Part shown: positions 36,793-44,976 of the stretch, piece by piece | Numbering within the stretch: the stretch's first letter is position 1 | Layout of the letters: every line of letters begins with the position of its first letter | Origin: Castellaniella sp. | GTDB taxonomy: Bacteria > Pseudomonadota > Gammaproteobacteria > Burkholderiales > Burkholderiaceae_B | Assembly (NCBI GenBank): GCA_019104865.1 | Contig: JAHRWZ010000016.1 | Location: 1 to 64,000, forward strand | Length of the DNA: 64,000 nucleotides | Direction of reading: 5' to 3' | Program-made: the position numbers and the translations under genes | Notes under the pieces: generated by a model | Told to the model about the DNA's origin: nothing | The model's input: the letters and a program-made list of their open reading frames with translations, nothing else | Databases searched by the model: none

Positions 36793-37446
36793 TTATCGGG
36801 AATGGCGCTTGAGTCTGCGTTCCAGTCGATACGACAGAATGGAAAGCGGATAGCACATGGCGAAGTAGATCAGCGCCGCGACGGTGAACACGACGAAGGG
36901 CTTGAAGGTCGAGTTGTTGATGACGCGCGCGGAATACGTGAGATCGAAGAATCCGATCACCACCGCGTATGACGTGTTCTTCACGATCTGGACCAGAAAG
37001 CCCACGGTGGGGGGGATGGCGATCCGGAAGGCCTGCGGCAGGACCACGTGCGCCAGCGTCTGCACCTTGTTGAGGGCCAGGCATTCGGAGGCTTCCCATT
37101 GGGTCGGGGGAATGGCCTCGATGCATCCACGCCAGATCTCTCCCAGGAAGGCACTGGAATACAACGTCATGGCGATGCCGGCGGCAACCAGCGCCGGCAG
37201 CTCATAGCCGGCGATGCTGATACCGAAATAGACGATGAACATGACCACCGGCAGCGGGATGCCCTGGATCAGCTTGACGTAAGCGGCCGTCAGGAACCTG
37301 GGAAAACGGCTTTTGGACGCGCGCCCGATGGCAACGGGCAGGCCGACCACCGTGCCGCCCAGGAAACCCAGGACCGAGAGGATCAGGGTCCAGCCGGCCC
37401 CCGTCAGGATGAACATCCATTGGCTGTAGGAGACTCCGAACATCAT
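36793..37446 (-). CDS. Amino-acid-type ABC permease (second)
   Basis: Membrane subunit of 217 aa beginning MMFGVSYSQWMFILTGAGWTL. The EAA-like loop is EASECLALNKVQTLAHVVLPQAFRIAIPP near residue 130, preceded by SSAFLGEIWRGCIEAIP, typical of HisM/GlnP permeases. Its ATG overlaps the stop of the first permease (ATGA at 37443-37446), showing coupled translation. Confidence 0.9.
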   Translation of the reverse strand: MMFGVSYSQWMFILTGAGWTLILSVLGFLGGTVVGLPVAIGRASKSRFPRFLTAAYVKLIQGIPLPVVMFIVYFGISIAGYELPALVAAGIAMTLYSSAFLGEIWRGCIEAIPPTQWEASECLALNKVQTLAHVVLPQAFRIAIPPTVGFLVQIVKNTSYAVVIGFFDLTYSARVINNSTFKPFVVFTVAALIYFAMCYPLSILSYRLERRLKRHSR

Positions 37447-38192
37447 GATTTGGCTCCGTTCATGGCCGTGCCGGACAGGGCTTTGTCGCGGGCCTGCCGG
37501 GATCCGGCGGACCTGGCCTGGTCGATATGGCGCTGCTTGGGAAAGGCGACGTTGTAGCAGAGTGTCATGACCACTCTCAGCAGCCAGGACATCGCCAGAT
37601 AGATCGCCGCGATCACGAGGTAGGCTTCGAATCCGCGGAAGGTCTGGCTCTGGATCTGGTAGCCGATGGCTGTCAATTCCTCGACGGAAATCTCCGACAT
37701 GATCGAGGTGGCCAGCATCATCAGTACAAACTGACTGATCAGTGACGGATACATCTTCTCGATGGCCTGGGGCAGCACGACGTGGCGCAGGATTCGGGCC
37801 TTGCTCAGGCCCAGGCACGCGGCCGCTTCTTTCTGGCCGTGATGCACCGAATCCATGCCGGCGCGCACGATTTCGCAGGTGTAGCCGGACGTGTTGATCG
37901 CCAGGGCGATGACGGCGGCATAGAATGCCGGCACGCGAATCTCCAGGGCGGAAAGGCCGAAGAACAGCCAGAAGGTTTGTACGATCAGTGGCGTGTTGCG
38001 CGTCAGATCGACGAAGCCACCTGCCAGGCGGCGTATCAGACCGGAGTCTTGGCTTCTTGCGACGGCCAGCAGCACGCCCAGGATGAAGCCTCCGGTCAAC
38101 GAAACGGCCGCCATCCTGGTCGAGACCCACAGGCCTTCGAGCAGGCTCGGCCAGAATTCGCCGATGAAGCTGAAATCGAATCCGTAATCCAT
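37443..38192 (-). CDS. Amino-acid-type ABC permease (first)
   Basis: Permease of about 249 aa from the ATG at 38190-38192 (MDYGFDFSFIGEFWP). Features are TRMAAVSLTGGFILGVLLAVAR, the LTRNTPLIVQTFWLFFGL segment of this class, and the EAA loop KEAAACLGLSKARILRHVVLPQAIEKMYP. It is the first gene of the operon permease-permease-ATPase-binding protein-dehydratase-DapA-like. Confidence 0.9.
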   Translation of the reverse strand: MDYGFDFSFIGEFWPSLLEGLWVSTRMAAVSLTGGFILGVLLAVARSQDSGLIRRLAGGFVDLTRNTPLIVQTFWLFFGLSALEIRVPAFYAAVIALAINTSGYTCEIVRAGMDSVHHGQKEAAACLGLSKARILRHVVLPQAIEKMYPSLISQFVLMMLATSIMSEISVEELTAIGYQIQSQTFRGFEAYLVIAAIYLAMSWLLRVVMTLCYNVAFPKQRHIDQARSAGSRQARDKALSGTAMNGAKS

Positions 38193-38239
38193 ATTGAATG
38201 ATTTTGTTGGTTTGCGTTTGTCTGCCTCGCTGGCGCACA

Positions 38240-38292
38240 GTGTCCATGACACCTGTTTTTGCGTCTATTGAATAATTGTGTTCAACCGAACA
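38240..38292. promoter_or_regulatory. Two small palindromes in the ABC operon promoter region
   Basis: GTGTC-CAT-GACAC (38240-38252) and TGTTC-AACC-GAACA (38279-38292) have perfect 5-bp arms and lie 50-100 nt before the first permease start. They are candidate operators for the divergent-type LysR or IclR regulators nearby. No convincing -35/-10 pair was found. Confidence 0.35.
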
Positions 38293-38348
38293 GTTTTTGG
38301 AATGTCTGCCCTGCCTCCGAGTGGGGATGGCGGGCAGGAAAAGAAAAC

Positions 38349-38390
38349 ACCCGACGAGGATCAGGGAAAACCATAATCATCATCGGGCGC
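38349..38390 (-). terminator. Probable terminator after the AraD1/GguC gene
   Basis: On the minus strand an 8-bp stem (CCCGATGA with TCGTCGGG, one mismatch) and a long loop is followed by GTGTTTTCTTTT. It lies about 50 nt after the AraD1/GguC stop codon. Confidence 0.45.
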
Positions 38391-38442
38391 TTTTCGGGAC
38401 ACCGGGGACCGGGCCTTGCGGCGTCAGGCGGACAAAACCGGC

Positions 38443-39444
38443 TCAGAGCTGAATGGTTTTGCCGGGGGAATAGGGTGTGCGCGCTGGCGCGATCGGATTG
38501 CGCAGCGCGGCGCCGAATTCCGGCGCTTGAATCTCGAACTCGTCGCCCGGACGCGTCTGGATGCCGTCAGCGAATGACAGGGTGGCCGTTCCGAAGAAAT
38601 GGATATGCACACTGCCTGGACGCAGGAATTGCATATATTTGAAATGGTGATATTCCAGGTTTTCCAGCGTATGGCTCATGTTCTTTTCGCCCGAAAGGAA
38701 AGGTTTTTCCCAAAGCGGCTTGCCATCGCGCAGGATGCGGCTCGTGCCCTGGATGTGGTCGGGCAATTTTCCGACCCGCAGTTCGGGCCCGAAGGAACAG
38801 AATCTCAGCTTGGAGTGGGCGAGATACAGATAATTTCTGCGTTCCATGACATGATCCGAGAATTCATTGCCGATGGCAAACCCCAGGCGATAGGGGTGAC
38901 GGTCATCGCCGATCAGGTAAAGTCCGACGATCTCCGGCTCTTCTCCGGCATCTTCCGCGAATTCGGGATATGGGATCGGATGTCCGGGCGCCACCACAAT
39001 ATCGCCGTCCCCTTTGTAGAACCATTCCGGCTGCACACCGGGCGCGCCGCGCTCGGGTTGGCCGCCCTTCAGGCCCCAGCGGAACATGCGCATCGAGTCG
39101 GTCATGCTTTCCACGGTGGATTGGTCCGCGTGCATCTTGTCGCGTGTCGCGGCGCTGCCCAGATGGGTCAGCCCCGTGCCGGTCACGAGGCAGTTCGCGG
39201 GGGTTTCGTGGTCCAGAGGTACCAGCACCCGGCGGTCCGCCAGCAGGGTGGCGCAGGACTCACGCGCGGGCGTCAGATCATGACGGGCCACTTCTTCCGC
39301 CAGGCTGCGCCCGGCGCGGATGGCGGCCATGGCCAGGTCGTAGGTGGACGAGACCCCCTGGATGATGTTGACTTGCTGGTCATCCGTGCCCAGCATGCCG
39401 ACCTGGCGCTGGCCTGTCGTGTCGGTGAATTGAATAAGGCGCAT
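38443..39444 (-). CDS. gguC: AraD1/GguC-family protein (fumarylacetoacetase superfamily)
   Basis: Protein of 333 aa, start MRLIQFTDTTGQRQVGML with GGGGGA upstream. Its C-terminal half has the fumarylacetoacetate hydrolase-like fold: EEPEIVGLYLIGDD (metal-binding Glu), FAIGNEFSDHVMERRNYLYLAHSKLR and GDEFEIQAPEFGAALRNPI. The family (GguC in Agrobacterium, AraD1) is found in sugar and sugar-acid gene clusters, and its reaction is thought to act on 2-keto-3-deoxy acids, but I am not certain of it. Divergent from a LysR gene, upstream of the sugar-acid operon. Confidence 0.8.
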   Translation of the reverse strand: MRLIQFTDTTGQRQVGMLGTDDQQVNIIQGVSSTYDLAMAAIRAGRSLAEEVARHDLTPARESCATLLADRRVLVPLDHETPANCLVTGTGLTHLGSAATRDKMHADQSTVESMTDSMRMFRWGLKGGQPERGAPGVQPEWFYKGDGDIVVAPGHPIPYPEFAEDAGEEPEIVGLYLIGDDRHPYRLGFAIGNEFSDHVMERRNYLYLAHSKLRFCSFGPELRVGKLPDHIQGTSRILRDGKPLWEKPFLSGEKNMSHTLENLEYHHFKYMQFLRPGSVHIHFFGTATLSFADGIQTRPGDEFEIQAPEFGAALRNPIAPARTPYSPGKTIQL

Positions 39445-39460
39445 TTTTCCCCCGGGATTA

Positions 39461-39476
39461 AATCTCGAGAGAGATT
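39461..39476. promoter_or_regulatory. Palindrome in the gguC-LysR divergent region
   Basis: AATCTC-GAGA-GAGATT has perfect 6-bp arms and lies in the 58-nt space between the divergent starts of the AraD1/GguC and LysR genes. This is the usual place for a LysR operator. Confidence 0.45.
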
Positions 39477-39502
39477 GTAGGGATGTCGCGATATTATCGT
39501 GA

Positions 39503-40474
39503 ATGAATAATTTGCATGTGGTGATGAATATCATGAATCCTGCGGATCAAACAGTGAAGATGGTGATTGGTAAATTGCGGATCAAACAGCTGCAGTTATT
39601 GATCGCGCTCAGCGAGCATAAATCGCTGCACAAGGCGGCGACGGTCATGTTTCTCACGCAGTCGGCCGCCAGCAAGGCATTGCAGGAAATCGAGGGAATG
39701 CTGGAAGTGACTCTGTTCGACCGCACCAAGGTCGGATTGGTGCCCAATGCCATGGGGCATTGCGCCATTCGCTACGCCAAACTCATTACCACCGAACTGG
39801 GTAATTTCTGTCGCGAGGTGTCCGATATTCAATCAGGGGCGGGTGGGCGGCTGGCGGTTGGAACGATCATGGGGGCGATTCCCGAAATCCTGATCTCCGC
39901 CCTGAATTGGATTCGTACCGCGCACCCTCATCTGGCGGTGGAAGTCGTCGAGGGTACGAGCCGGCATCTGCTGGATTTGCTGGATGACGGGCAGCTCGAT
40001 CTCGTGATTGGCCGTTCGGGTGTGAGCGCGGAACCGTATGAATACAATTATTTTCCAATCGGCGAGGAACCCATATCGGTCGTCGCAGGCCGGAATTATC
40101 CTGGCGCAGCGGAAGGCATGGCGTTCGAGTCGCTGGCGGATCATCGCTGGATCGTCTACCCAAAGAAAATGCCGTTGCGCGTCCTGCTGGAAAAGGAAAT
40201 GGATCTGGCGGGCCTGCCGTCGCCGGTCAATGTCATCGAGACGGGTTCGACTTTCGCGACCATTGCGATTCTGCACAAAAGCATCGATGTTGTGGCGCTT
40301 CTACCAACCGACGTGGCACGGATGTTCGCCCAGGCGGGGCTGATCCGGATCCTGCCGGTCGCGCTGAAAATTCCGGCCAATACGTTTGGGATCGTCACGC
40401 GCAAGGGGGGTATGCCGACGGCCGTCGCCGAGCTTTTCATCCGGGCCGTGCGCGAGCAATCGCTGGCCCATTGA
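39503..40474 (+). CDS. LysR-family transcriptional regulator (GbpR-like)
   Basis: LysR regulator of 323 aa. The helix-turn-helix is LRIKQLQLLIALSEHKSLHKAATVMFLTQSAASKALQEIEGML; the effector domain begins GGRLAVGTIMGAIPEILISALN. The N-terminus before MVIGKLRIKQ is longer than usual, so the ATG at 39560 is a possible start. The style resembles GbpR, the sugar-responsive LysR protein of Agrobacterium (from memory). It is divergent from the AraD1/GguC gene and probably controls the sugar-acid cluster. Confidence 0.87.
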   Translation: MNNLHVVMNIMNPADQTVKMVIGKLRIKQLQLLIALSEHKSLHKAATVMFLTQSAASKALQEIEGMLEVTLFDRTKVGLVPNAMGHCAIRYAKLITTELGNFCREVSDIQSGAGGRLAVGTIMGAIPEILISALNWIRTAHPHLAVEVVEGTSRHLLDLLDDGQLDLVIGRSGVSAEPYEYNYFPIGEEPISVVAGRNYPGAAEGMAFESLADHRWIVYPKKMPLRVLLEKEMDLAGLPSPVNVIETGSTFATIAILHKSIDVVALLPTDVARMFAQAGLIRILPVALKIPANTFGIVTRKGGMPTAVAELFIRAVREQSLAH

Positions 40475-40576
40475 TTTTTAGGCTTTGGCGACGGCTGACG
40501 CGTGATGTGGGTCGTGGGCCAACTGCGGATTGGCGAATCAGGACATGCCCGATGCGGTGCTTCCTGAGCCGCTGAT

Positions 40577-41623
40577 TCAGGCGCCTTCCAGCGCCTGCAC
40601 GCATTCCCCGATCAGTGCCGGCCCGTGATAGATCAGCCCGGTGTACAGCTGCACCGCGTCGGCACCGGCCTGGATCTTTTCCAGGGCCTGGCGACCGGAT
40701 TCGATGCCGCCCACGCCGATGATGGCGGTGTCGCGCCCCAGGCGTTCGCGCAGCCGGCGGATCACGGACAGCGACAATTCGTGCACCGGCGGGCCCGACA
40801 GACCGCCAGCCTCGTCCTCGTAGGGCAGGCCACGGACGGCATCGCGTGAAAGTGTGGTGTTGGTGGCGATGATGCCATCGATGCCATGGTGCGGGATCAG
40901 GTCGGCTACCGCGTCGATTTCCTCGGGCTGGAGATCCGGGGCGATCTTGACCACCAGGGGAGTGCGGTGACCATGCTGGTCGGCCAGGTCCTGGCGGCGC
41001 GCCTGCAGCGCCGACAGCAGCGCATCCAGGGCGTCGGAGCTTTGCAGACTGCGCAGGTTATGGGTGTTCGGTGAGGAGATGTTCACCGTGATGTAGTCGG
41101 CGTGGGGATAGACGCCTTCCAGGCCGCGCAGATAGTCGTCCACGGCGTGCTCGATCGGTGTGGCGGCGTTCTTGCCGATGTTCAATCCCAGGATCCCGCC
41201 CTGGCGGCGCCATTGGCTGCGCTGGACGTTGGCGATGAAGGTGTCCAGGCCGTCGTTGTTGAAGCCCATGCGGTTGATCAGGCTGCGGGCGCGCGGCAGG
41301 CGAAACATGCGGGGTTTCGGATTGCCGGGCTGCGCGCGCGGGGTGACCGTGCCGACCTCGATGAAGCCGAACCCCAGGGTGGCCAGGGCATCGATGTAGG
41401 CGCCGTTCTTGTCGAGCCCCGCCGCCAGGCCCACCGGGTTGCGCAGGGGCAGGCCCATGATCGTGCGCGGCAGCGTGGGTTGGGGGGATGACGTCAGCAT
41501 CCGGGTGACCGCGCAGTCGTAGCTGCGTTGCAGGGCGCGCAACGTCCATTCGTGCGCCTGCTCGGGGTCCATGGAAAACAGGGCTTGACGGGCCAGAGGG
41601 TAGGTGCGAAACAGAAGGGACAT
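40577..41623 (-). CDS. pyrD: Dihydroorotate dehydrogenase (quinone)
   Basis: Class 2, membrane-associated FMN enzyme of pyrimidine synthesis, 348 aa. The N-terminal amphipathic helix region ([25 protein letters not shown]) is present. Core motifs are [49 protein letters not shown] (catalytic Ser class), [13 protein letters not shown] and [11 protein letters not shown]. The gene precedes bpt on the strand's transcriptional map: bpt (41651-42382) is upstream by 27 nt, so they are probably one operon. Confidence 0.96.
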   Translation of the reverse strand: MSLLFRTYPLARQALFSMDPEQAHEWTLRALQRSYDCAVTRMLTSSPQPTLPRTIMGLPLRNPVGLAAGLDKNGAYIDALATLGFGFIEVGTVTPRAQPGNPKPRMFRLPRARSLINRMGFNNDGLDTFIANVQRSQWRRQGGILGLNIGKNAATPIEHAVDDYLRGLEGVYPHADYITVNISSPNTHNLRSLQSSDALDALLSALQARRQDLADQHGHRTPLVVKIAPDLQPEEIDAVADLIPHHGIDGIIATNTTLSRDAVRGLPYEDEAGGLSGPPVHELSLSVIRRLRERLGRDTAIIGVGGIESGRQALEKIQAGADAVQLYTGLIYHGPALIGECVQALEGA

Positions 41624-41650
41624 GAAGGCGTAGGGGGCGTAGGCCGCGGG

Positions 41651-42382
41651 TCAGTTGCTGGCAGGTTCGATCCAGACCCCGCCGCGCAGAATCTGGTGCG
41701 GGCGAAACCGCGATTTATATGCCATTTTACGGCTTTCCTCGATCCAGTAGCCCAGATACAGCCAGGGCAGGCCCAGGCGCCGGCAGTAGTCCAGTTGCCA
41801 CAGGATGCCGTACGTCCCCAGGCTGCCGTGCCAGTCGGGATCGTAGAAAGTGTAGACGGCGGAGATGCCATGGTCGATGCGGTCCATGATGGACACCATG
41901 CGCAGGGTACCGTCCGGGTCGTGGAATTCGGCCATTTCGGTGTGGACCCGGCTGGTCAGCAGGAACTGTGTATATTGCGCCTGATCGTCCTGATCCATGC
42001 CGGCGCCGGGATGGCGCTGGCGCTGGTAGCGCAGATAGAGTTCGAAATGCCGCGCGTCCCAGTGCAGGGGGGCGATTCCGGCGCTCAGGGTGGCCTGCAT
42101 GCGGTGCCACAGTTTTTGCTGGGTGCGGTCGCGCTGGAATCTGCGCGTATCGACACGCAGCGGGATGCAAGCCTGGCAGCCGTCGCAGGCGGGACGGTAG
42201 GTGAACAGGCCGCTGCGGCGAAAACCCTGTTCGATCAGGCGTGAATAGGCGGCGTCATCCACCAGATGGGCGGGTGCCGCGACCTCGGATCGTGCCATGC
42301 GGCCGGGCAGGTAGCTGCACGGATAGGCGGCCGTGGTATAGAACTGCAGTCGGCGGAAGATCGATTCGCTGGGTTTGCTCAT
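41651..42382 (-). CDS. bpt: Aspartate/glutamate leucyltransferase (Bpt; arginyltransferase family)
   Basis: N-end rule transferase of 243 aa that adds Leu to N-terminal Asp or Glu to mark proteins for ClpS/ClpAP. Family features are [15 protein letters not shown] with a conserved Cys, [25 protein letters not shown] with the CxxC pair, and [19 protein letters not shown] near residue 185. Bacterial ATE1-like proteins of this length are Bpt. The aat gene, the other N-degron transferase, lies 1.2 kb away. Confidence 0.92.
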   Translation of the reverse strand: MSKPSESIFRRLQFYTTAAYPCSYLPGRMARSEVAAPAHLVDDAAYSRLIEQGFRRSGLFTYRPACDGCQACIPLRVDTRRFQRDRTQQKLWHRMQATLSAGIAPLHWDARHFELYLRYQRQRHPGAGMDQDDQAQYTQFLLTSRVHTEMAEFHDPDGTLRMVSIMDRIDHGISAVYTFYDPDWHGSLGTYGILWQLDYCRRLGLPWLYLGYWIEESRKMAYKSRFRPHQILRGGVWIEPASN

Positions 42383-42493
42383 GGCCGGAAGGCACCAAAT
42401 TCTGTCGGTTCATTGTGACACCGGTGGCGGACGAAGACCAGCGTCCGGGAAGATGCGGATTCCATGCGAGGTATGATGTCATTCAAGTGACCT

Positions 42494-42507
42494 GAATATC
42501 GATATTC
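42494..42507. promoter_or_regulatory. Perfect 14-bp palindrome before the 2-hydroxyacid dehydrogenase
   Basis: GAATATCGATATTC is a perfect palindrome, extended to 20 nt by flanking CC and GG pairs with one mismatch. It lies 26 nt before the start codon at 42534 and within the 150-nt gap after bpt. Candidate operator. Confidence 0.5.
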
Positions 42508-42533
42508 GGGCGATGATGAGACTGGAGGAAGAC

Positions 42534-43493
42534 ATGGAAGACGCAGGCCTCGAACTTGCTCAGCTGGTATCCCTGGGGGCCAGTTACGATGCGGCGTTGG
42601 CAGCCCGCTGGCGGGTGTTGCCGCTATATCGGGAAGATCAGCCCGAGGCCCGTCTGAAGTCGCTCGCGCCCGACGTCGGCCTGGTCGTCACTTCGGCGCG
42701 GGTGGGCCTGAATGCGGATACTTTACAGGTGCTGCCGCAGGTGCGGGCGATCTGCAGCTGGGGGGTGGGGTGCGATGCCTTGCCGCTGGAGGCGGCCCGG
42801 ACACGCGGGATCGCAGTCAGCAACACGCCCGACGTGCTCAACGAATGCGTGGCCGACATGGCCTGGGGACTGTTGCTGGCCTGCGCCCGGCAGATCCCGG
42901 AAGGCGACCGCTACGTGCGTTCCGGCCGCTGGGTCGCGCAGGGCAAATTTCCATTGTCCACTCAGGTCTGGGGCAAACGCCTGGGGGTTCTGGGCATGGG
43001 GCGTATCGGCGAAGCCGTCGCGCGGCGGGGCCAGGGGTTCGGCATGACGGTGCGGTATCACAATCGGCACGCGCGCACCGACATGCCGGCCTATGGTTAT
43101 GAACCTTCCCTGGTCGAACTGGCCCGATGGGCGGACTTCCTGGTCGTGGCCTGCCCCGGCGGCGCGGCAACCCGGCATCTGGTCGATGCCCCGGTATTGC
43201 GGGCGTTGGGGCCGCAGGGCATGCTCATCAATATCGCGCGGGGTTCCGTGGTCGACGAGTCGGCTCTGATTCCGCTGTTGCAGTCCGGAGAACTGGGCGG
43301 CGCGGGGCTGGATGTGTTCGAACACGAACCGGGCGCGCCGGAGGCGTTGATGGCCATCGATCGCACGGTGCTCATGCCGCATGCGGCCAGTGGCACCCGT
43401 GAAACCGCCGGAAAAATGTCCCAGCTGGTGGTGGACAACCTGATCGCCTGGCAACAGACGGGGCGTCTGCTGACGCCGGTGGTTTCGTCGTAA
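42534..43493 (+). CDS. D-isomer-specific 2-hydroxyacid dehydrogenase
   Basis: NAD(P)-dependent dehydrogenase of 319 aa from the ATG at 42534, with GGAGGA just upstream. The Rossmann motif is LGVLGMGRIGEAVARRGQGFG near residue 150. The catalytic Arg, Glu and His are in NIARGSVVDES, FEHEPGAPE and MPHAASGT, in the right order. It resembles hydroxypyruvate/glyoxylate or 2-ketogluconate reductases of the group. The substrate is not evident. It is monocistronic and convergent with aat (45-nt gap). Confidence 0.9.
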   Translation: MEDAGLELAQLVSLGASYDAALAARWRVLPLYREDQPEARLKSLAPDVGLVVTSARVGLNADTLQVLPQVRAICSWGVGCDALPLEAARTRGIAVSNTPDVLNECVADMAWGLLLACARQIPEGDRYVRSGRWVAQGKFPLSTQVWGKRLGVLGMGRIGEAVARRGQGFGMTVRYHNRHARTDMPAYGYEPSLVELARWADFLVVACPGGAATRHLVDAPVLRALGPQGMLINIARGSVVDESALIPLLQSGELGGAGLDVFEHEPGAPEALMAIDRTVLMPHAASGTRETAGKMSQLVVDNLIAWQQTGRLLTPVVSS

Positions 43494-43538
43494 GGGATCC
43501 TGTGCGGGTCCGATCGGACCTGGACGCCCGGGGGCGGA

Positions 43539-44333
43539 TCAGAAATGCCTGAGCTGGCCGTCCGCCATCAGACGGCCGCATCCCCAGTGCGGGCCCCCGG
43601 CATTGCGCCCGGCCGCCAGCAACGCCATAAATTGCCCGCGCGGTATCGGGCGGGCACCCAGGCTGGCCAGATGCGGGGTTTCCTGCTGGCAGTCGATCCA
43701 GGGAACGCCCTGGGCCTGCAGGTAACGCACCAGATAGGCCAGGGCGATCTTGCTGGTGTCCGCCGCCAGGCTGAACATCGATTCGCCGAAAAAGCAGCGG
43801 CCCAGGCTGACGCCGTACAGACCACCCGCCAACCGGCCGTCGATCCAGGTTTCCACACTGTGTACATGACCCTGCGCATGCCAGTCCGTGTAGACCTGGA
43901 TGATGTCGGGCGTGATCCACGTGCTGTCGCGCCCCTCGGCGGATTCCGGGGCGGCCCAGTGCTGTCCGGATCGTGCAGCACCCACGGAAATCCTGGGGGT
44001 GCCCCGGTCGGCGCAGTGGGCGATGACCTGAGGGAATGCCCTGTTCAAGGTGACACATAGCCCGCCGATGGCGACTGGTTCACGCCCGAACTGACGGATG
44101 CGTTTGGCCAGCGACCGGCTGATGCGCAGATCCTCGCAGCGCAGCACCATGCGGGGGTCCGGGCTCCACCACAGGACCGGGTCGCCGGGGCTGTACCAGG
44201 GGAACAGGCCTTTGGAATAGGCTTCGTGCAGCCGTGCGGGGGACAGGTCCACGCCGGCGGCGACCAGGCCGCCCGGCAGTGCCTGGCCGGCGTCGGGCAG
44301 CGGCGTGTCGGTTTCGACCCAGACGATCGGCAT
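43539..44333 (-). CDS. aat: Leucyl/phenylalanyl-tRNA-protein transferase
   Basis: Adds Leu or Phe from tRNA to N-terminal Arg or Lys of proteins, marking them for ClpS/ClpAP. The 264-aa product has WYSPGDPVLWWSPDPRMVL near residue 49, VETWIDGRLAGGLYGVSLGRCFFGESMFS near residue 140 and IDCQQETPHLASLGA. A tail of about 20 residues (GRNAGGPHWGCGRLMADGQ) follows. The Nudix gene lies 17 nt upstream on the same strand, so the two are co-transcribed. Confidence 0.94.
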   Translation of the reverse strand: MPIVWVETDTPLPDAGQALPGGLVAAGVDLSPARLHEAYSKGLFPWYSPGDPVLWWSPDPRMVLRCEDLRISRSLAKRIRQFGREPVAIGGLCVTLNRAFPQVIAHCADRGTPRISVGAARSGQHWAAPESAEGRDSTWITPDIIQVYTDWHAQGHVHSVETWIDGRLAGGLYGVSLGRCFFGESMFSLAADTSKIALAYLVRYLQAQGVPWIDCQQETPHLASLGARPIPRGQFMALLAAGRNAGGPHWGCGRLMADGQLRHF

Positions 44334-44350
44334 GTCAGGGCGTGTTCACA

Positions 44351-44938
44351 TTAATCGGGAAACCGCAGGTCGATCGCGTAGTGGTGGGTGGGAAACACGC
44401 CCTGGCGGCGGTCTTGCAGGTAGTGTTCCAGGGTGGTGCTGACGGTGCGGAAGGCCAGTTCGCCCCAGGGGATCTCGTCCAGATCGAAAAATGCGGCTTC
44501 CAGGGTTTCCGGGCCCGGCGCCAGGTGCGGCCCCAGGGCCTCGGCCAGGTAGTACAGGTGGACCTGGTTGACCGAGGGCACGTCGATCACCGTCAGCAGC
44601 GACTGGATGCGGATTCGCGCCCCGGATTCTTCCTGGTTCTCGCGCGCCGCACCCTGTTCGGAGGTCTCGCCCAGTTCCATGAATCCGGCCGGCAGCGTCC
44701 ATTTGCCGTGGCGTGGTTCGATCGCGCGCCGGCACAGCAGCACCTGGTCGCCCAGGATCGGCACCACGCCCACGACATTGCGGGGATTCTGGTAGTGCAC
44801 CGCGCCGCAATGTGTGCACAAATCGCGGATGCGGGTATCGTCGGGCGGGATTTCCCGCGTGAGGGCATGGCCGCATTGTGAGCAGAACTGCTGGGTGCGC
44901 GGGGCTGGATGGTAGAAGGCAGGATCGGACGGGTTCAT
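44351..44938 (-). CDS. Nudix hydrolase with zinc ribbon (NudC-like)
   Basis: Nudix pyrophosphatase of 195 aa. A four-Cys zinc ribbon opens the protein (FCSQCGH and LCTHCGA). The Nudix box is complete: GFMELGETSEQGAARENQEESG, near residues 79-100, with the REnxEExG metal-binding Glu residues. NudC itself acts on NADH and on NAD-capped RNA; whether this shorter protein does is not known. It is upstream of aat and divergent from the asparaginase gene (38-nt gap). Confidence 0.87.
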   Translation of the reverse strand: MNPSDPAFYHPAPRTQQFCSQCGHALTREIPPDDTRIRDLCTHCGAVHYQNPRNVVGVVPILGDQVLLCRRAIEPRHGKWTLPAGFMELGETSEQGAARENQEESGARIRIQSLLTVIDVPSVNQVHLYYLAEALGPHLAPGPETLEAAFFDLDEIPWGELAFRTVSTTLEHYLQDRRQGVFPTHHYAIDLRFPD

Positions 44939-44941
44939 GTC

Positions 44942-44968
44942 TTGATTTTACTTTGAGTCGGGTAGAAT
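44942..44968 (+). promoter_or_regulatory. Promoter of the asparaginase gene
   Basis: TTGATT (44942-44947), 15 nt, TAGAAT (44963-44968). The -10 box ends 8 nt before the ATG, so the transcript would have almost no leader. The spacing is short, so the -35 assignment is uncertain. Confidence 0.45.
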
Positions 44969-44976
44969 CTGAGCGC

